The notes beneath the pieces were generated by a model. The model was not told the origin of the DNA. It did no database searches and saw only the letters and a program-made list of their open reading frames with translations. A program made the position numbers and the translations under genes. Below are positions 33,581 to 43,794 of a stretch of 64,000 bases of DNA, one piece after another; position 1 is the first letter of the stretch; every line of letters begins with the position of its first letter. The stretch lies in contig NZ_KQ948742.1 of the NCBI RefSeq assembly GCF_001514195.1, positions 248,001-312,000 of the forward strand, read 5' to 3'. This DNA comes from Streptomyces griseorubiginosus (lineage in GTDB: Bacteria > Actinomycetota > Actinomycetes > Streptomycetales > Streptomycetaceae).

Positions 33581-34436
33581 ACTTGCGGTTGTACAGGCGC
33601 ATGGTGACCGGCCCGAAGACCGCGACGAACAGGCCCGCCCACCCCAGCGACCAGGCGATCTCGTCGGCGGGCCAGTCGCCCGCCATCAGTTCGCGCACCG
33701 CCGAGGACAGATGGGTGATGGGGCTGTTGTTGACGAACGCCTGGAGCCAGCCCGGCATGGTCCTCGGGTCGACGAAGACGTTGGACAGGAAGGTCAGCGG
33801 GAAGATCACCATCATGCTGACGCCCATCACCGACTTCTCGGTGCGCAGCAGCAGCCCGAACATCGTCCAGATCCACGAGAACGCGAACGAGAAGACGACG
33901 AGCAGCGCGATCCCGGCGAGCACACCGCCGACCCCGCCGTCCGGGCGGTAGCCCAGGATCACGCCCACGGTGAGCATCACCACCGACGCGATGGTGTAGC
34001 GCAGGGCGTCGCCGAGGAGATAGCCGACCATCGTCGACGGCCGCCAGATGGGCAGCGAGCGGAACCGGTCGAAGACACCCTTCTCGATGTCGGTGTTGAC
34101 CGAGACACCGGTGTACATCGTGATCATCACGACCGACATGACGAGGATGCCGGGCAGCAGGAACTGGATGTACTCCTTCGGGGAGCCGGCCAGAGCGCCC
34201 CCGAACAGGTACGTGTACATCAGCACCATCATGATCGGGAACGCCGTGACGTCGAAGAGCTGCTCCGGCACGTGCTTGATCTTGAGGATCGCCCGCCAGC
34301 CGAAGGTCAGCGAGGCCGACAGCGCGCTCGGGCGAGGCGGCCGCTCCCCGGTGACCAGCAGCGCGGCCAGCGACTCGGCGCTGACGGGTGCCAGGTCCTT
34401 CGCCGCCCTGTCGTGAGGCTGGGTCACGGTGCTCAT
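33579..34436 (-). CDS. ABC-2 type permease (DrrB-like)
   Basis: 285 residues with about six membrane helices and the ABC-2 layout, including MYTYLFGGAL and LLPGILVMSVVMITMYTG. With the ATPase it forms a daunorubicin-resistance-type exporter. ATG 34436 overlaps the ATPase stop by 4 nt. The substrate is unknown. Confidence 0.92.
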   Translation of the reverse strand: MSTVTQPHDRAAKDLAPVSAESLAALLVTGERPPRPSALSASLTFGWRAILKIKHVPEQLFDVTAFPIMMVLMYTYLFGGALAGSPKEYIQFLLPGILVMSVVMITMYTGVSVNTDIEKGVFDRFRSLPIWRPSTMVGYLLGDALRYTIASVVMLTVGVILGYRPDGGVGGVLAGIALLVVFSFAFSWIWTMFGLLLRTEKSVMGVSMMVIFPLTFLSNVFVDPRTMPGWLQAFVNNSPITHLSSAVRELMAGDWPADEIAWSLGWAGLFVAVFGPVTMRLYNRK

Positions 34437-35440
34437 GCCGCCATCTCCTCGGCGTCGGTGTCGTCGGTGTCATCGGTGGGGTGTCCGGTGAGGGCGAGGA
34501 ACACCTCGTCCAGGCTGGGCTGGCCCAGCGAGAAGTTGTCGACGGTGATGCCAGTGCGGGCCAGTTCCGCCAGGGCCCGCGAGGCCTGCTCGGCGGCCGT
34601 GTCGCCGGTCGCCGAGCCGAGCCGGGCCGACAGCGCGACCGGGTCCGGTTCCAGTTGCACCCGGGCATCCAGGGACCGCCGTAGGATCTCCGCCGCCTCG
34701 GGGCGACGGCCGCTGTCGCGCAGGCGCAGATGGACGGTCCCGGCGCCCACGGACGCCTTCAGCTCGCCCTTGGTGCCCTCGGCGATCACCTTGCCGTGGT
34801 CGATCACGGCGATCCGGGAGGCCAGCTGGTCGGCCTCGTCCAGGTACTGCGTGGTCAGCAGGACGGTGGTGCCCTGGGCGACGACCGCGCGCACGATGTC
34901 CCAGACCTGGTTGCGGGAGCGCGGGTCGAGCCCGGTGGTGGGCTCGTCGAGGAAGAGCAGGTCAGGGGTGTTGAGGATGGACGCGGCGATGTCGATACGG
35001 CGCCGCATGCCGCCCGAGTAGTGCTTGACCTGCCTGGCCGCGGCCTCCGACAGCCCGAACGCCTCCAGGAGCCGGCCGGCGCGCTCACGGGCGGCCTTCT
35101 TGTGGTGGCCGAGGAGACGGCCCAGCAGGACCAGGTTCTCGGTGCCGGTGAGGTCCTCGTCGACGGAGGCGTACTGGCCGGTGAGACTGACCCGGCCGCG
35201 GACCTCGTCGGCCTCGCGGACGACGTCGTGACCGAAGACATGGGCCTCGCCGCCGTCCGGCCGCAGCAGGGTGGCGAGCATCTTCACGGTGGTGGTCTTG
35301 CCGGCGCCGTTCGGGCCGAGGACGCCGTAGACCGTGCCGGCCGGCACCGCCAGGTCGACCCCGTCGACGGCCCTGGTCTCACCGAACGTCTTCACGAGGC
35401 CCGCGGTCTCGATCGCCAGGGCTGACGTGTGCTGGCTCAT
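34433..35440 (-). CDS. ABC transporter ATPase (DrrA-like)
   Basis: 335 residues. Walker A GPNGAGKTT, signature YSGGMRRRIDIAASI, Walker B LLFLDEPTTGLDPRSR, and the C-terminal DrrA-type extension with NFSLGQPSLDEVFLALTG. It begins the two-gene operon, with a GAAGGAA-type ribosome site before the ATG at 35440. Drug or lipid export is the family role. Confidence 0.94.
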   Translation of the reverse strand: MSQHTSALAIETAGLVKTFGETRAVDGVDLAVPAGTVYGVLGPNGAGKTTTVKMLATLLRPDGGEAHVFGHDVVREADEVRGRVSLTGQYASVDEDLTGTENLVLLGRLLGHHKKAARERAGRLLEAFGLSEAAARQVKHYSGGMRRRIDIAASILNTPDLLFLDEPTTGLDPRSRNQVWDIVRAVVAQGTTVLLTTQYLDEADQLASRIAVIDHGKVIAEGTKGELKASVGAGTVHLRLRDSGRRPEAAEILRRSLDARVQLEPDPVALSARLGSATGDTAAEQASRALAELARTGITVDNFSLGQPSLDEVFLALTGHPTDDTDDTDAEEMAA

Positions 35441-35599
35441 GGGCGGGTTCCTTCCGCGTGCTTGGGCTACGCATGGGGAGACCTTTGCCGTCGCGCGAAC
35501 TCATCGGTGACGCACGGGGTTTTTCGGAGCGGGCGCCATCCGGGTGCCGGGGAGGGTGGTCGGGCGGGTGCGGCGCCGCGTGCGGGTAGCGTCGGTGTC

Positions 35600-36580
35600 A
35601 TGTATGCGATCACGATTCCTGAACCCGGTGGGCCCGAGGCGCTGGTCTGGGACGAGGTGGCGGATCCTGTGGCCGGTGAGGGCGAGGTCCTGGTCGACGT
35701 CGTCGCCGGGGCCGTCAACCGTGCCGACATCCTCCAGCGCCAGGGCTTCTACGACCCGCCGCCCGGTGCCTCCCCCTACCCCGGTCTGGAGTGTTCCGGG
35801 CGGATCGCCGCGCTCGGCCCCGGGGTCTCCGGCTGGGCCGTCGGCGACGAGGTGTGCGCACTGCTCGGGGGCGGCGGCTACGCCGAGAAGGTCGCCGTAC
35901 CGGCCGGGCAGCTGCTGCCGGTGCCCAAGGGCCTCGACGTGACGCGGGCGGCCGCGCTGCCCGAGGTGGTCTGCACGGTCTGGTCGAACGTGTTCATGGT
36001 CGCCCACCTGCGCCCCGGCGAGACGCTCCTCGTGCACGGCGGCTCCAGCGGCATCGGCACGATGGCGATCCAGCTCGCGAAGGCCGTGGGCGCCAAGGTC
36101 GCGGTGACGGCGGGCACGCGGGCCAAGCTGGACCGCTGTGCCGAGCTCGGCGCGGACATCCTGATCAACTACCGGGAGCAGGACTTCGTCGAGGAGATCA
36201 AGAAGGCGACCGACGGTGCCGGGGCGGACGTCATCCTCGACAACATGGGCGCCAAGTACCTCGACCGCAACATCCAGGCGCTCGCCGTCAACGGGCGGCT
36301 CGCGATCATCGGCATGCAGGGCGGCGTCAAGGGCGAACTGAACATCGCCGCGCTGCTCAACAAGCGGGCCGCGATCAGCGCGACCTCGCTGCGGGCCCGG
36401 CCGACGTCCGAGAAGACGGCGATCGTGGCGGCCGTGCGGGAGCATGTGTGGCCGCTGCTGGACGCCGGGCACGTGCGTCCCGTCGTCGACCGGGAAGTGC
36501 CGATGAGCGACGCGGCCGCCGCGCACCGGGTCGTCGAGGAGAGCGGCCACATCGGCAAGGTCCTGCTGGTCACGCCCTGA
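35600..36580 (+). CDS. NAD(P)H-quinone oxidoreductase (zinc-free MDR family)
   Basis: 326 residues. The PIG3/QorB-like features are NRADILQRQGFYDPPPG near the N-terminus, cofactor motif LLVHGGSSGIGTMAIQLAK, and ILDNMGAKYLDRN. No zinc-binding cysteine set is present. It reduces quinones or enones with NADPH. ATG 35600 starts the conserved protein and follows a short intergenic region divergent from the Drr operon. Confidence 0.94.
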   Translation: MYAITIPEPGGPEALVWDEVADPVAGEGEVLVDVVAGAVNRADILQRQGFYDPPPGASPYPGLECSGRIAALGPGVSGWAVGDEVCALLGGGGYAEKVAVPAGQLLPVPKGLDVTRAAALPEVVCTVWSNVFMVAHLRPGETLLVHGGSSGIGTMAIQLAKAVGAKVAVTAGTRAKLDRCAELGADILINYREQDFVEEIKKATDGAGADVILDNMGAKYLDRNIQALAVNGRLAIIGMQGGVKGELNIAALLNKRAAISATSLRARPTSEKTAIVAAVREHVWPLLDAGHVRPVVDREVPMSDAAAAHRVVEESGHIGKVLLVTP

Positions 36581-36645
36581 CCTCAGGTCCCCTCGTCACG
36601 CCCTGACCGCAGACCCCCTCCTCATGTCCTGACCGCCGGTCCTAA
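36568..36645. repeat. Three tandem 26-bp copies spanning the quinone oxidoreductase stop
   Basis: Units start at 36568, 36594 and 36620. Copies 1 and 2 share GTCACGCCCTGACC and CCCCT; copy 3 is decayed (CTCATGTCCTGACC) and supplies the stop of the convergent gene at 36642. Confidence 0.9.
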
Positions 36646-37373
36646 CCCCGGCGCAGCCGCAGGGCGAACAGGGCGAGGCCGATCCCCAGGCCGATCAGTA
36701 CCAGCCCGGTGCCGAGCGGCAGGATGAACACCTTGGCCGCGGTCTGTGCCGCACCCCGCGGCGCGGCCGCGGCGGCGGTCGCGCGCGGCGGCTCCGACAC
36801 GGCGGTGAGGTCACCGTCATCGGTGGCGCTTCCCGTGGAGTCGGTGCTGTTTCCGGTGGAGTCGGTGCCGTCCCCCGTCGCGTCGGTGGCGTCGTCGTCC
36901 TCCGGTGGCGGCTCCTCACGCCGCCCGGGCCGCTCCCGCCCCTCGCCGGCCCGGCTGCCGGCGCGGGAGGGGGTGGCGGCGGACGGGGCGGGCGCGAGGG
37001 AGGGCGAGGGGGAGGCCCGGTGGGGGCCGTGGGCCTGTGCGGAGTCGGCGGGGTGTGAGGGGGTCGGGCTGTTCCTCGGCTCGTGTTCCGCGAGCGGGGC
37101 AGACGCCGGGTGCGAGGGGGAGGCGCTCGGGCTGGGCCCAGCCGTGCCCGGCGCCCGCCGATGAGTTGGTCCGTGCGTGGGCGCGGAGAGCCGCAGGGGC
37201 GGCAGCGGCCGCTGCAAGACGCCCGGCGAGGTCGCGCCGACGGCCGACAGCAGGGGCCGGGGCCCGGCGTCGTACGGCTGGATCGTGCCCGTGGGCCATC
37301 CCCCGGACGGCAGGACGGCCGTGCTCGACCCCACCACGAGCGCCAGTACCGTCGCGTGCAGCCAGGGAGTCAC
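36642..37373 (-). CDS. Secreted/membrane-anchored Pro/Ser/Thr-rich protein, unknown
   Basis: 243 residues. A signal-peptide-like N-terminus (MTPWLHATVLALVVGSSTAV) leads to a long disordered Pro/Ser/Ala/His region. Asp/Thr/Gly/Ser repeats (DATGDGTDSTGNSTDSTGS) follow. A C-terminal membrane helix (IGLGIGLALFALRL) ends in RRG, giving a cell-wall-anchor-like topology without an LPXTG motif. It is probably a surface protein of the envelope. No family recognised. Confidence 0.75.
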   Translation of the reverse strand: MTPWLHATVLALVVGSSTAVLPSGGWPTGTIQPYDAGPRPLLSAVGATSPGVLQRPLPPLRLSAPTHGPTHRRAPGTAGPSPSASPSHPASAPLAEHEPRNSPTPSHPADSAQAHGPHRASPSPSLAPAPSAATPSRAGSRAGEGRERPGRREEPPPEDDDATDATGDGTDSTGNSTDSTGSATDDGDLTAVSEPPRATAAAAAPRGAAQTAAKVFILPLGTGLVLIGLGIGLALFALRLRRG

Positions 37374-37509
37374 GGGACAAGACTGGCATTCAGGTCACCG
37401 ACCGGCATTCCGGGAGAGGCGCAGGTGTGGATCCGCAGCCGGAACGGTGGATCAGCCCGCACCGGGGGCACCCCACCGGTGAGAGGTACGGGTGCGAGAG
37501 AATGGCCGC

Positions 37510-38052
37510 ATGGAGATGCCGAGGAACGAAGGTTCGCCGGAAAGCCCCCAGATCCTGGTCGTGGGTCAGGACGGGATGGCACTGGGCGGCGGGGGTGACG
37601 ACGACTCCCGCGAGGTTCCGGTCACGGAGATGGTCGAGCAGCCCGCGAAGGTCATGCGGATCGGCAGCATGATCAAGCAGCTGCTCGAAGAGGTGCGCGC
37701 GGCTCCCCTCGACGAGGCCAGCCGGGCCCGCCTCAAGGAGATCCATTCCAGCTCGGTCAAGGAGCTGGAGGACGGTCTGGCCCCGGAGCTCGTGGAGGAG
37801 CTGGAGCGGCTCTCCCTGCCCTTCAACGAGGACGCGACCCCGAGCGACGCGGAACTGCGCATCGCGCAGGCCCAGTTGGTGGGCTGGCTGGAGGGCCTCT
37901 TCCACGGGATCCAGACCACCCTGTTCGCCCAGCAGATGGCCGCGCGGGCCCAGCTGGAGTCGATGCGCCGCGCTCTCCCGCCGGGCGTCGGCGGCCACGA
38001 GGAGGGCGGTGACCCGCGCGCGGGCGGCCGCTCGGGCGGACCGTACCTGTAG
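37510..38052 (+). CDS. bpa: Bacterial proteasome activator Bpa (DUF2587)
   Basis: 180 residues. The core VEQPAKVMRIGSMIKQLLEE, LPFNEDATPSDAELRIAQAQ and FHGIQTTLFAQQM is nearly identical to mycobacterial Bpa/PafE. The C-terminal GPYL matches the gate-opening GQYL-type motif that docks on the 20S proteasome ring. Bpa promotes ATP-independent degradation of unfolded proteins. ATG 37510 (MEMPRNEG) is chosen; GTG 37492, with a GAGAGG site, is a credible alternative. A terminator follows. Confidence 0.95.
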   Translation: MEMPRNEGSPESPQILVVGQDGMALGGGGDDDSREVPVTEMVEQPAKVMRIGSMIKQLLEEVRAAPLDEASRARLKEIHSSSVKELEDGLAPELVEELERLSLPFNEDATPSDAELRIAQAQLVGWLEGLFHGIQTTLFAQQMAARAQLESMRRALPPGVGGHEEGGDPRAGGRSGGPYL

Positions 38053-38071
38053 CCGCGGACCGTACCCGTAG
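38038..38071. repeat. Direct repeat spanning the bpa stop codon
   Basis: GGACCGTACCTGTAG (38038-38052) recurs as GGACCGTACCCGTAG (38057-38071), period 19, so a second TAG follows the true stop. Confidence 0.85.
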
Positions 38072-38084
38072 ACGTCGTACGACC

Positions 38085-38117
38085 AAGGGGCCCGGCAGCG
38101 TCGGCTGCCGGGCCCTT
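38085..38117 (+). terminator. Intrinsic terminator after bpa
   Basis: Stem AGGGCCCGGCAGC/GCTGCCGGGCCCT with a 4-nt loop, flanked by A and T residues, 33 nt after the bpa stop. Confidence 0.85.
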
Positions 38118-38451
38118 CCTGTCAGGTCGGGCGCCGGAAGCGCTCGTTCGGGTTCTTCTTCCGTGACCTTGGACACGGAGCCCGACCCGTGACACGGTCC
38201 GTCGGCCCGTCGGACGCGGTGCCCGTTCCGTGACCGTACGGGAAAGATGGGTCGCGCGGGCGTTACAGGTGGCCCACCACCGGTACACAGGATTTGCACG
38301 CCGAGACGTAGTACAGGTTTGATGACCGGTCCGTCTCGGGCCGGCCCCCGGGCTCATCCCGGACCGGCGGCTTGCGCGAAGGCTGTAGCGTGGCCGACGG
38401 AGACCGTAACAACACCGCGCGCACCGCGGGCAGAAACGACGGCGAGGACCG
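38118..38451. other. Intergenic region upstream of the second Ser/Thr kinase
   Basis: 334 bases without a gene. A possible promoter is TTGCAC (38294-38299) and TTTGAT (38318-38323), spaced 18 nt, about 130 nt before the kinase start. Nothing else stands out. Confidence 0.5.
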
Positions 38452-40000
<1,549 letters not shown>

Positions 40001-40008
<8 letters not shown>

Positions 40009-40050
40009 TCCGCTGGGTCCTCCACAGAGACCCCTGATCCGCTGAAGTCC
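40001..40050. repeat. Direct repeat spanning the kinase stop codon
   Basis: CCTGATCCGCTG followed by GTCCTCCAC occurs twice; TGA at 40006-40008 (the real stop) and again at 40035-40037, period 29. Confidence 0.85.
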
Positions 40051-40052
40051 TC

Positions 40053-40092
40053 CACGCGCGCGTGGGTCCGTGAACGGACCCACGCGCGCGTG
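40053..40092. terminator. Bidirectional hairpin terminator between convergent genes
   Basis: Perfect 18-bp inverted repeat (arm CACGCGCGCGTGGGTCCG) around the loop TGAA. It separates the kinase from the convergent phosphotransferase and can serve both. Confidence 0.85.
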
Positions 40093-40133
40093 CCGTTGAC
40101 GGGGCGTGGGCGTGGGCCGTTACGGCGCCGACC

Positions 40134-41180
40134 TCAGCCGGCGAACGCGTCGCACACCGCGTCGTACTCCCGCGTCCACCACACGACCAGCGCGGAGGCC
40201 GCCGGGAACTGCGGGTCCGCGCGGGTGTCCCCGCGCTCGTAGTGCCAGCGCAGCATCCAGAAGTCGTTGAGGCGCTCCCACCACACCCGGTGCACGGCCG
40301 CCGCGAGTTCCGAGGGCGTGGCTCCCGCCGTGCGCCGGTACGCGCGCGCGTACGCCCGTACCTTCGGCAGGTCGAGGGCGCCCGCGGGCCGTACGAAGAA
40401 GATCGCGGCGGCGCGTACGGCCTCCTCGGCGCGGGGCTTCACACCGAGCCGGTCCCAGTCGACGATCGCCGCGGGCGCGTCGCCCCGGTAGAGCAGGTTG
40501 AAGGGGTGGAAGTCCCCGTGCACCCAGCCCACGGGGCCGCCGTGCGGGGGCCGTCGCGCCACATGCTGTTCCAGCAGGGTCCGCCGCTCCAGCAGCCGGT
40601 GCCGGGCCAGCTCGTCGAAGGAGTCGGCGGGCCGGTGCCGGCGTACGCGCGCGAGGAGGTCGTCGATGACGGTGAAGGTCACCTCCGGGTCGGCGGCGAG
40701 GGAAGAGGCAGGGGCGGCACGGTGGGCCGGTGCGGCGCGGCCGGTCGGCATCACGCGCTCCAGGCTCGCGTGCACCACCCCCAGCAGCGCCCCCAGGCGC
40801 CCGCACTGGGCGGTGCTGAGCTGGGCGCCGTGGCGGTGGCGGCCGTCGATCCAGGGGTGCAGGGCGTAGGCGTGGCCGCCGACGACCGCGACCGTGCGGC
40901 CGTCGTGGGCGGGCAGCGGCGGGGCGACCGGGACACCGAGGTCGGCCAGGCGCTGGGTGGCCCGGTGCTGGCGGGCGATGGCCTCCGGGGCGGCGGTCTC
41001 GGGGTCGAAGTGGTGCTTGAGGAAGTAGCGGCCGCGGGTCGTGCACAACCGGTAGCCGCGGTTCAGCAGCCCCTGGTCGACGGGGTCGCAGGTGAGGGCG
41101 GATCCGGCGGAGTACCGGCGGAGGAGAGCGCCCAGCGGGGGCGCGTGAGACACCGGGGGTGGTACAGAAGAGCGCGGCAC
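40134..41180 (-). CDS. Aminoglycoside-phosphotransferase-fold family protein
   Basis: 348 residues. The APH fold is shown by the ATP-lysine region RYFLKHHFD, the catalytic loop VHGDFHPFNLLYRG and the metal-binding aspartate in AAIVDWDRLG. Such enzymes phosphorylate small molecules such as antibiotics, choline or sugars; the substrate cannot be told. The start is at 41180; the N-terminal 15 residues are Pro-rich. It is monocistronic. Confidence 0.9.
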   Translation of the reverse strand: MPRSSVPPPVSHAPPLGALLRRYSAGSALTCDPVDQGLLNRGYRLCTTRGRYFLKHHFDPETAAPEAIARQHRATQRLADLGVPVAPPLPAHDGRTVAVVGGHAYALHPWIDGRHRHGAQLSTAQCGRLGALLGVVHASLERVMPTGRAAPAHRAAPASSLAADPEVTFTVIDDLLARVRRHRPADSFDELARHRLLERRTLLEQHVARRPPHGGPVGWVHGDFHPFNLLYRGDAPAAIVDWDRLGVKPRAEEAVRAAAIFFVRPAGALDLPKVRAYARAYRRTAGATPSELAAAVHRVWWERLNDFWMLRWHYERGDTRADPQFPAASALVVWWTREYDAVCDAFAG

Positions 41181-41652
41181 GCGCCAGATGCTAGGGCACG
41201 GGACACCGCGCTGAGCTGGGCGTTGTCACAGACAGTCATATTCGTTCAGGGTAGGCACAGGAAGTGACGCTCCGGACCGCGTGCGACCGTCCAGGTGAAA
41301 TGCCCCGATTTCCCCTTCTTCGCGCACTCCGGAAGTCGGACACGGAAACTCTTCCGGTGACCTGGGTAGACGGGATAACGTGCCGTTGCTCCGGCCTGCT
41401 GCAAGGCTGTGACCAGCGCCCCTTCGGCCCTTTCCCGATTTACTTGGAAATCCAAGCAAAATCGCAGGTCAAAGGGGGTTTCACAGAAATGTGGAGCACT
41501 GGGTAACGTGATTCTTGCAGGGCGCTCGCCGGGGCACCTGTCACGCCTGTTCCGGCCGAGTGGCACCCACCCCGTGGCACGGGAGTCGGGAACAGGTGAG
41601 CCGCACTGGTACACCCGGCAACCCCGGGGGCCGGACCGACGGAGGAGCACAC
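41181..41652. other. Divergent promoter region upstream of bkd copy 2
   Basis: 472 bases between the phosphotransferase and bkdA2, with no credible gene. The part from 41440 to 41515 is clearly more AT-rich than its surroundings and probably holds the bkd2 promoter. It includes the inverted repeat CTTGGAAATCCAAG. Confidence 0.6.
41443..41456. promoter_or_regulatory. Inverted repeat CTTGGA-AA-TCCAAG upstream of bkd2
   Basis: Perfect 6-bp arms with a 2-nt spacer in an AT-rich patch about 200 nt before the bkdA2 start. The sites found before bkd copy 1 are not present here, so the two operons look differently controlled. Confidence 0.5.
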
Positions 41653-42801
41653 GTGACCGTGGAGAGCACTGCCGCGCGCAAGCCGCGACGCAGCGCCGGG
41701 ACGAGGAAGTCCCCGAGCACCAAGCCCGAACTGGTTCAGCTGCTGACGCCCGAGGGCAAGCGCGTCAAGAACGCCGCGTACGACAAGTACGTCGCCGACA
41801 TCACCCCCGAAGAGCTCCGCGGCCTCTATCGCGACATGGTGCTCACCCGTCGCTTCGACGCCGAGGCCACCTCCCTCCAGCGCCAGGGCGAGCTGGGCCT
41901 GTGGGCCTCGCTGCTCGGCCAGGAGGCCGCCCAGATCGGCTCCGGCCGCGCGCTGCGCGACGACGACTACGTCTTCCCCACCTACCGCGAGCACGGCGTC
42001 GCCTGGTGCCGCGGGGTCGACCCGACCAACCTGCTCGGCATGTTCCGGGGTGTGAACAACGGCGGTTGGGACCCCAACAGCAACAACTTCCACCTCTACA
42101 CGATCGTCATCGGCTCCCAGACGCTGCACGCCACCGGCTACGCGATGGGCGTCGCCAAGGACGGCGCGGACAGCGCCGTGATCGCGTACTTCGGCGACGG
42201 CGCCTCCAGCCAGGGCGACGTGGCGGAATCGTTCACCTTCTCCGCGGTCTACAACGCCCCGGTCGTGTTCTTCTGCCAGAACAACCAGTGGGCCATCTCC
42301 GAGCCGACCGAGAAGCAGACCCGCGTCCCGCTCTACCAGCGCGCGCAGGGCTTCGGCTTCCCCGGTGTGCGGGTCGACGGCAACGACGTCCTCGCCTCCC
42401 TGGCCGTCACCAAGTGGGCCCTGGAGCGGGCCCGCGCGGGTGAGGGGCCGACGCTCGTCGAGGCGTACACCTACCGCATGGGTGCCCACACCACCTCCGA
42501 CGACCCCAGCAAGTACCGGGCCGACGAGGAGCGCGAGGCCTGGGAGGCGAAGGACCCGATCCTGCGCCTGCGCCGGTACCTGGAGTCCTCAAACCACGCG
42601 GACGAGGGATTCTTCGCGGAACTGGAGACCGAGTCCGAGGCGTTGGGCAGGCGAGTGCGTGAGGTGGTGCGGGCGATGCCGGATCCGGACCGCTTCGCGA
42701 TCTTCGAGCACGCGTACGCGGACGGGCATGCGCTCGTCGACGAGGAGCGGGCCGCGTTCGCCGCCTACCAGGCGTCGTTCGCGGATGGGGAAGGGGCCTG
42801 A
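41653..42801 (+). CDS. bkdA: 2-oxoacid dehydrogenase E1 alpha, bkd copy 2
   Basis: 382 residues. ThDP motif from GDGASSQGDVAESF to FFCQNNQWAISEP; YRMGAHTTSDDPSKYR is the conserved loop. A basic Ala/Arg-rich N-terminus of about 25 residues precedes the core. GTG 41653 has a GGAGGAG ribosome site. It differs clearly from copy 1 (for example GDGASSQGD against GDGGTSEGD), so this is not a recent duplication. Substrate is probably branched-chain keto acids by operon structure, though pyruvate cannot be excluded from sequence alone. Confidence 0.94.
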   Translation: MTVESTAARKPRRSAGTRKSPSTKPELVQLLTPEGKRVKNAAYDKYVADITPEELRGLYRDMVLTRRFDAEATSLQRQGELGLWASLLGQEAAQIGSGRALRDDDYVFPTYREHGVAWCRGVDPTNLLGMFRGVNNGGWDPNSNNFHLYTIVIGSQTLHATGYAMGVAKDGADSAVIAYFGDGASSQGDVAESFTFSAVYNAPVVFFCQNNQWAISEPTEKQTRVPLYQRAQGFGFPGVRVDGNDVLASLAVTKWALERARAGEGPTLVEAYTYRMGAHTTSDDPSKYRADEEREAWEAKDPILRLRRYLESSNHADEGFFAELETESEALGRRVREVVRAMPDPDRFAIFEHAYADGHALVDEERAAFAAYQASFADGEGA

Positions 42802-42803
42802 TC

Positions 42804-43784
42804 ATGGCAGCGGAAAAGATGGCTCTGGCCAAGGCGATCAACGAATCGCTGCGGCGTGCCCTGGACACCGACCCGAAGGTCCTCGTCATGGGCGAGGACG
42901 TCGGCAAGCTCGGCGGTGTGTTCCGGGTGACCGACGGGCTTCAGAAGGACTTCGGCGAGGACCGGGTCATCGACACCCCGCTCGCCGAGTCGGGCATCGT
43001 CGGCACCGCGATCGGTCTGGCCCTGCGCGGCTACCGCCCGGTGGTCGAGATCCAGTTCGACGGCTTCGTCTTCCCGGCCTACGACCAGATCGTCACCCAG
43101 CTGGCGAAGATGCACGCGCGCTCGCTGGGCAAGGTCAAGATGCCGGTGGTCGTCCGCATCCCCTACGGCGGCGGCATCGGCGCGGTCGAGCACCACTCGG
43201 AGTCCCCCGAGGCGCTGTTCGCACATGTGGCGGGCCTCAAGGTGGTCTCGCCGTCCAACGCCTCGGACGCCTACTGGATGATGCAGCAGGCCATCCAGAG
43301 CGACGACCCGGTGATCTTCTTCGAGCCCAAGCGGCGGTATTGGGACAAGGGCGAGGTCAACACCGAGGCCATCCCCGGCCCCCTGCACAAGGCGAAGGTC
43401 GTGCGCGAGGGCACCGATCTGACGCTGGTCGCCTACGGCCCGATGGTGAAGCTGTGCCAGGAGGTGGCCGACGCGGCCGCCGAGGAGGGCAGGTCGCTGG
43501 AGGTCGTGGACCTCAGGTCGGTCTCGCCGCTGGACTTCGACTCGATCCAGGCGTCGGTGGAGAAGACCCGCCGTCTGGTGGTGGTGCACGAGGCGCCGGT
43601 GTTCTTCGGCTCGGGTGCGGAGATCGCGGCCCGGATCACCGAGCGCTGCTTCTACCACCTGGAGGCGCCGGTGCTGCGGGTGGGCGGCTACCACGCCCCG
43701 TATCCGCCGGCGCGGCTGGAGGAGGAGTACCTGCCCGGCCTGGACCGGGTGCTGGACGCCGTCGACCGCGCTCTGGCGTACTGA
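42804..43784 (+). CDS. bkdB: 2-oxoacid dehydrogenase E1 beta, bkd copy 2
   Basis: 326 residues with VMGEDVGKLGGVFRVT, IPYGGGIGAVEHHSES and LEVVDLRSVSPLDFDS. It starts 2 nt after the E1 alpha stop. Overall closely related to copy 1 E1 beta, especially in the ThDP-facing regions. Confidence 0.95.
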   Translation: MAAEKMALAKAINESLRRALDTDPKVLVMGEDVGKLGGVFRVTDGLQKDFGEDRVIDTPLAESGIVGTAIGLALRGYRPVVEIQFDGFVFPAYDQIVTQLAKMHARSLGKVKMPVVVRIPYGGGIGAVEHHSESPEALFAHVAGLKVVSPSNASDAYWMMQQAIQSDDPVIFFEPKRRYWDKGEVNTEAIPGPLHKAKVVREGTDLTLVAYGPMVKLCQEVADAAAEEGRSLEVVDLRSVSPLDFDSIQASVEKTRRLVVVHEAPVFFGSGAEIAARITERCFYHLEAPVLRVGGYHAPYPPARLEEEYLPGLDRVLDAVDRALAY

Positions 43785-43794
43785 GGAGAGGGTC

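Noticed and set aside
41460..41500. Second parS site (GGTTTCACAGAAA)
   Set aside because: Only half of the palindrome is present; the right arm does not match GTGAAAC.
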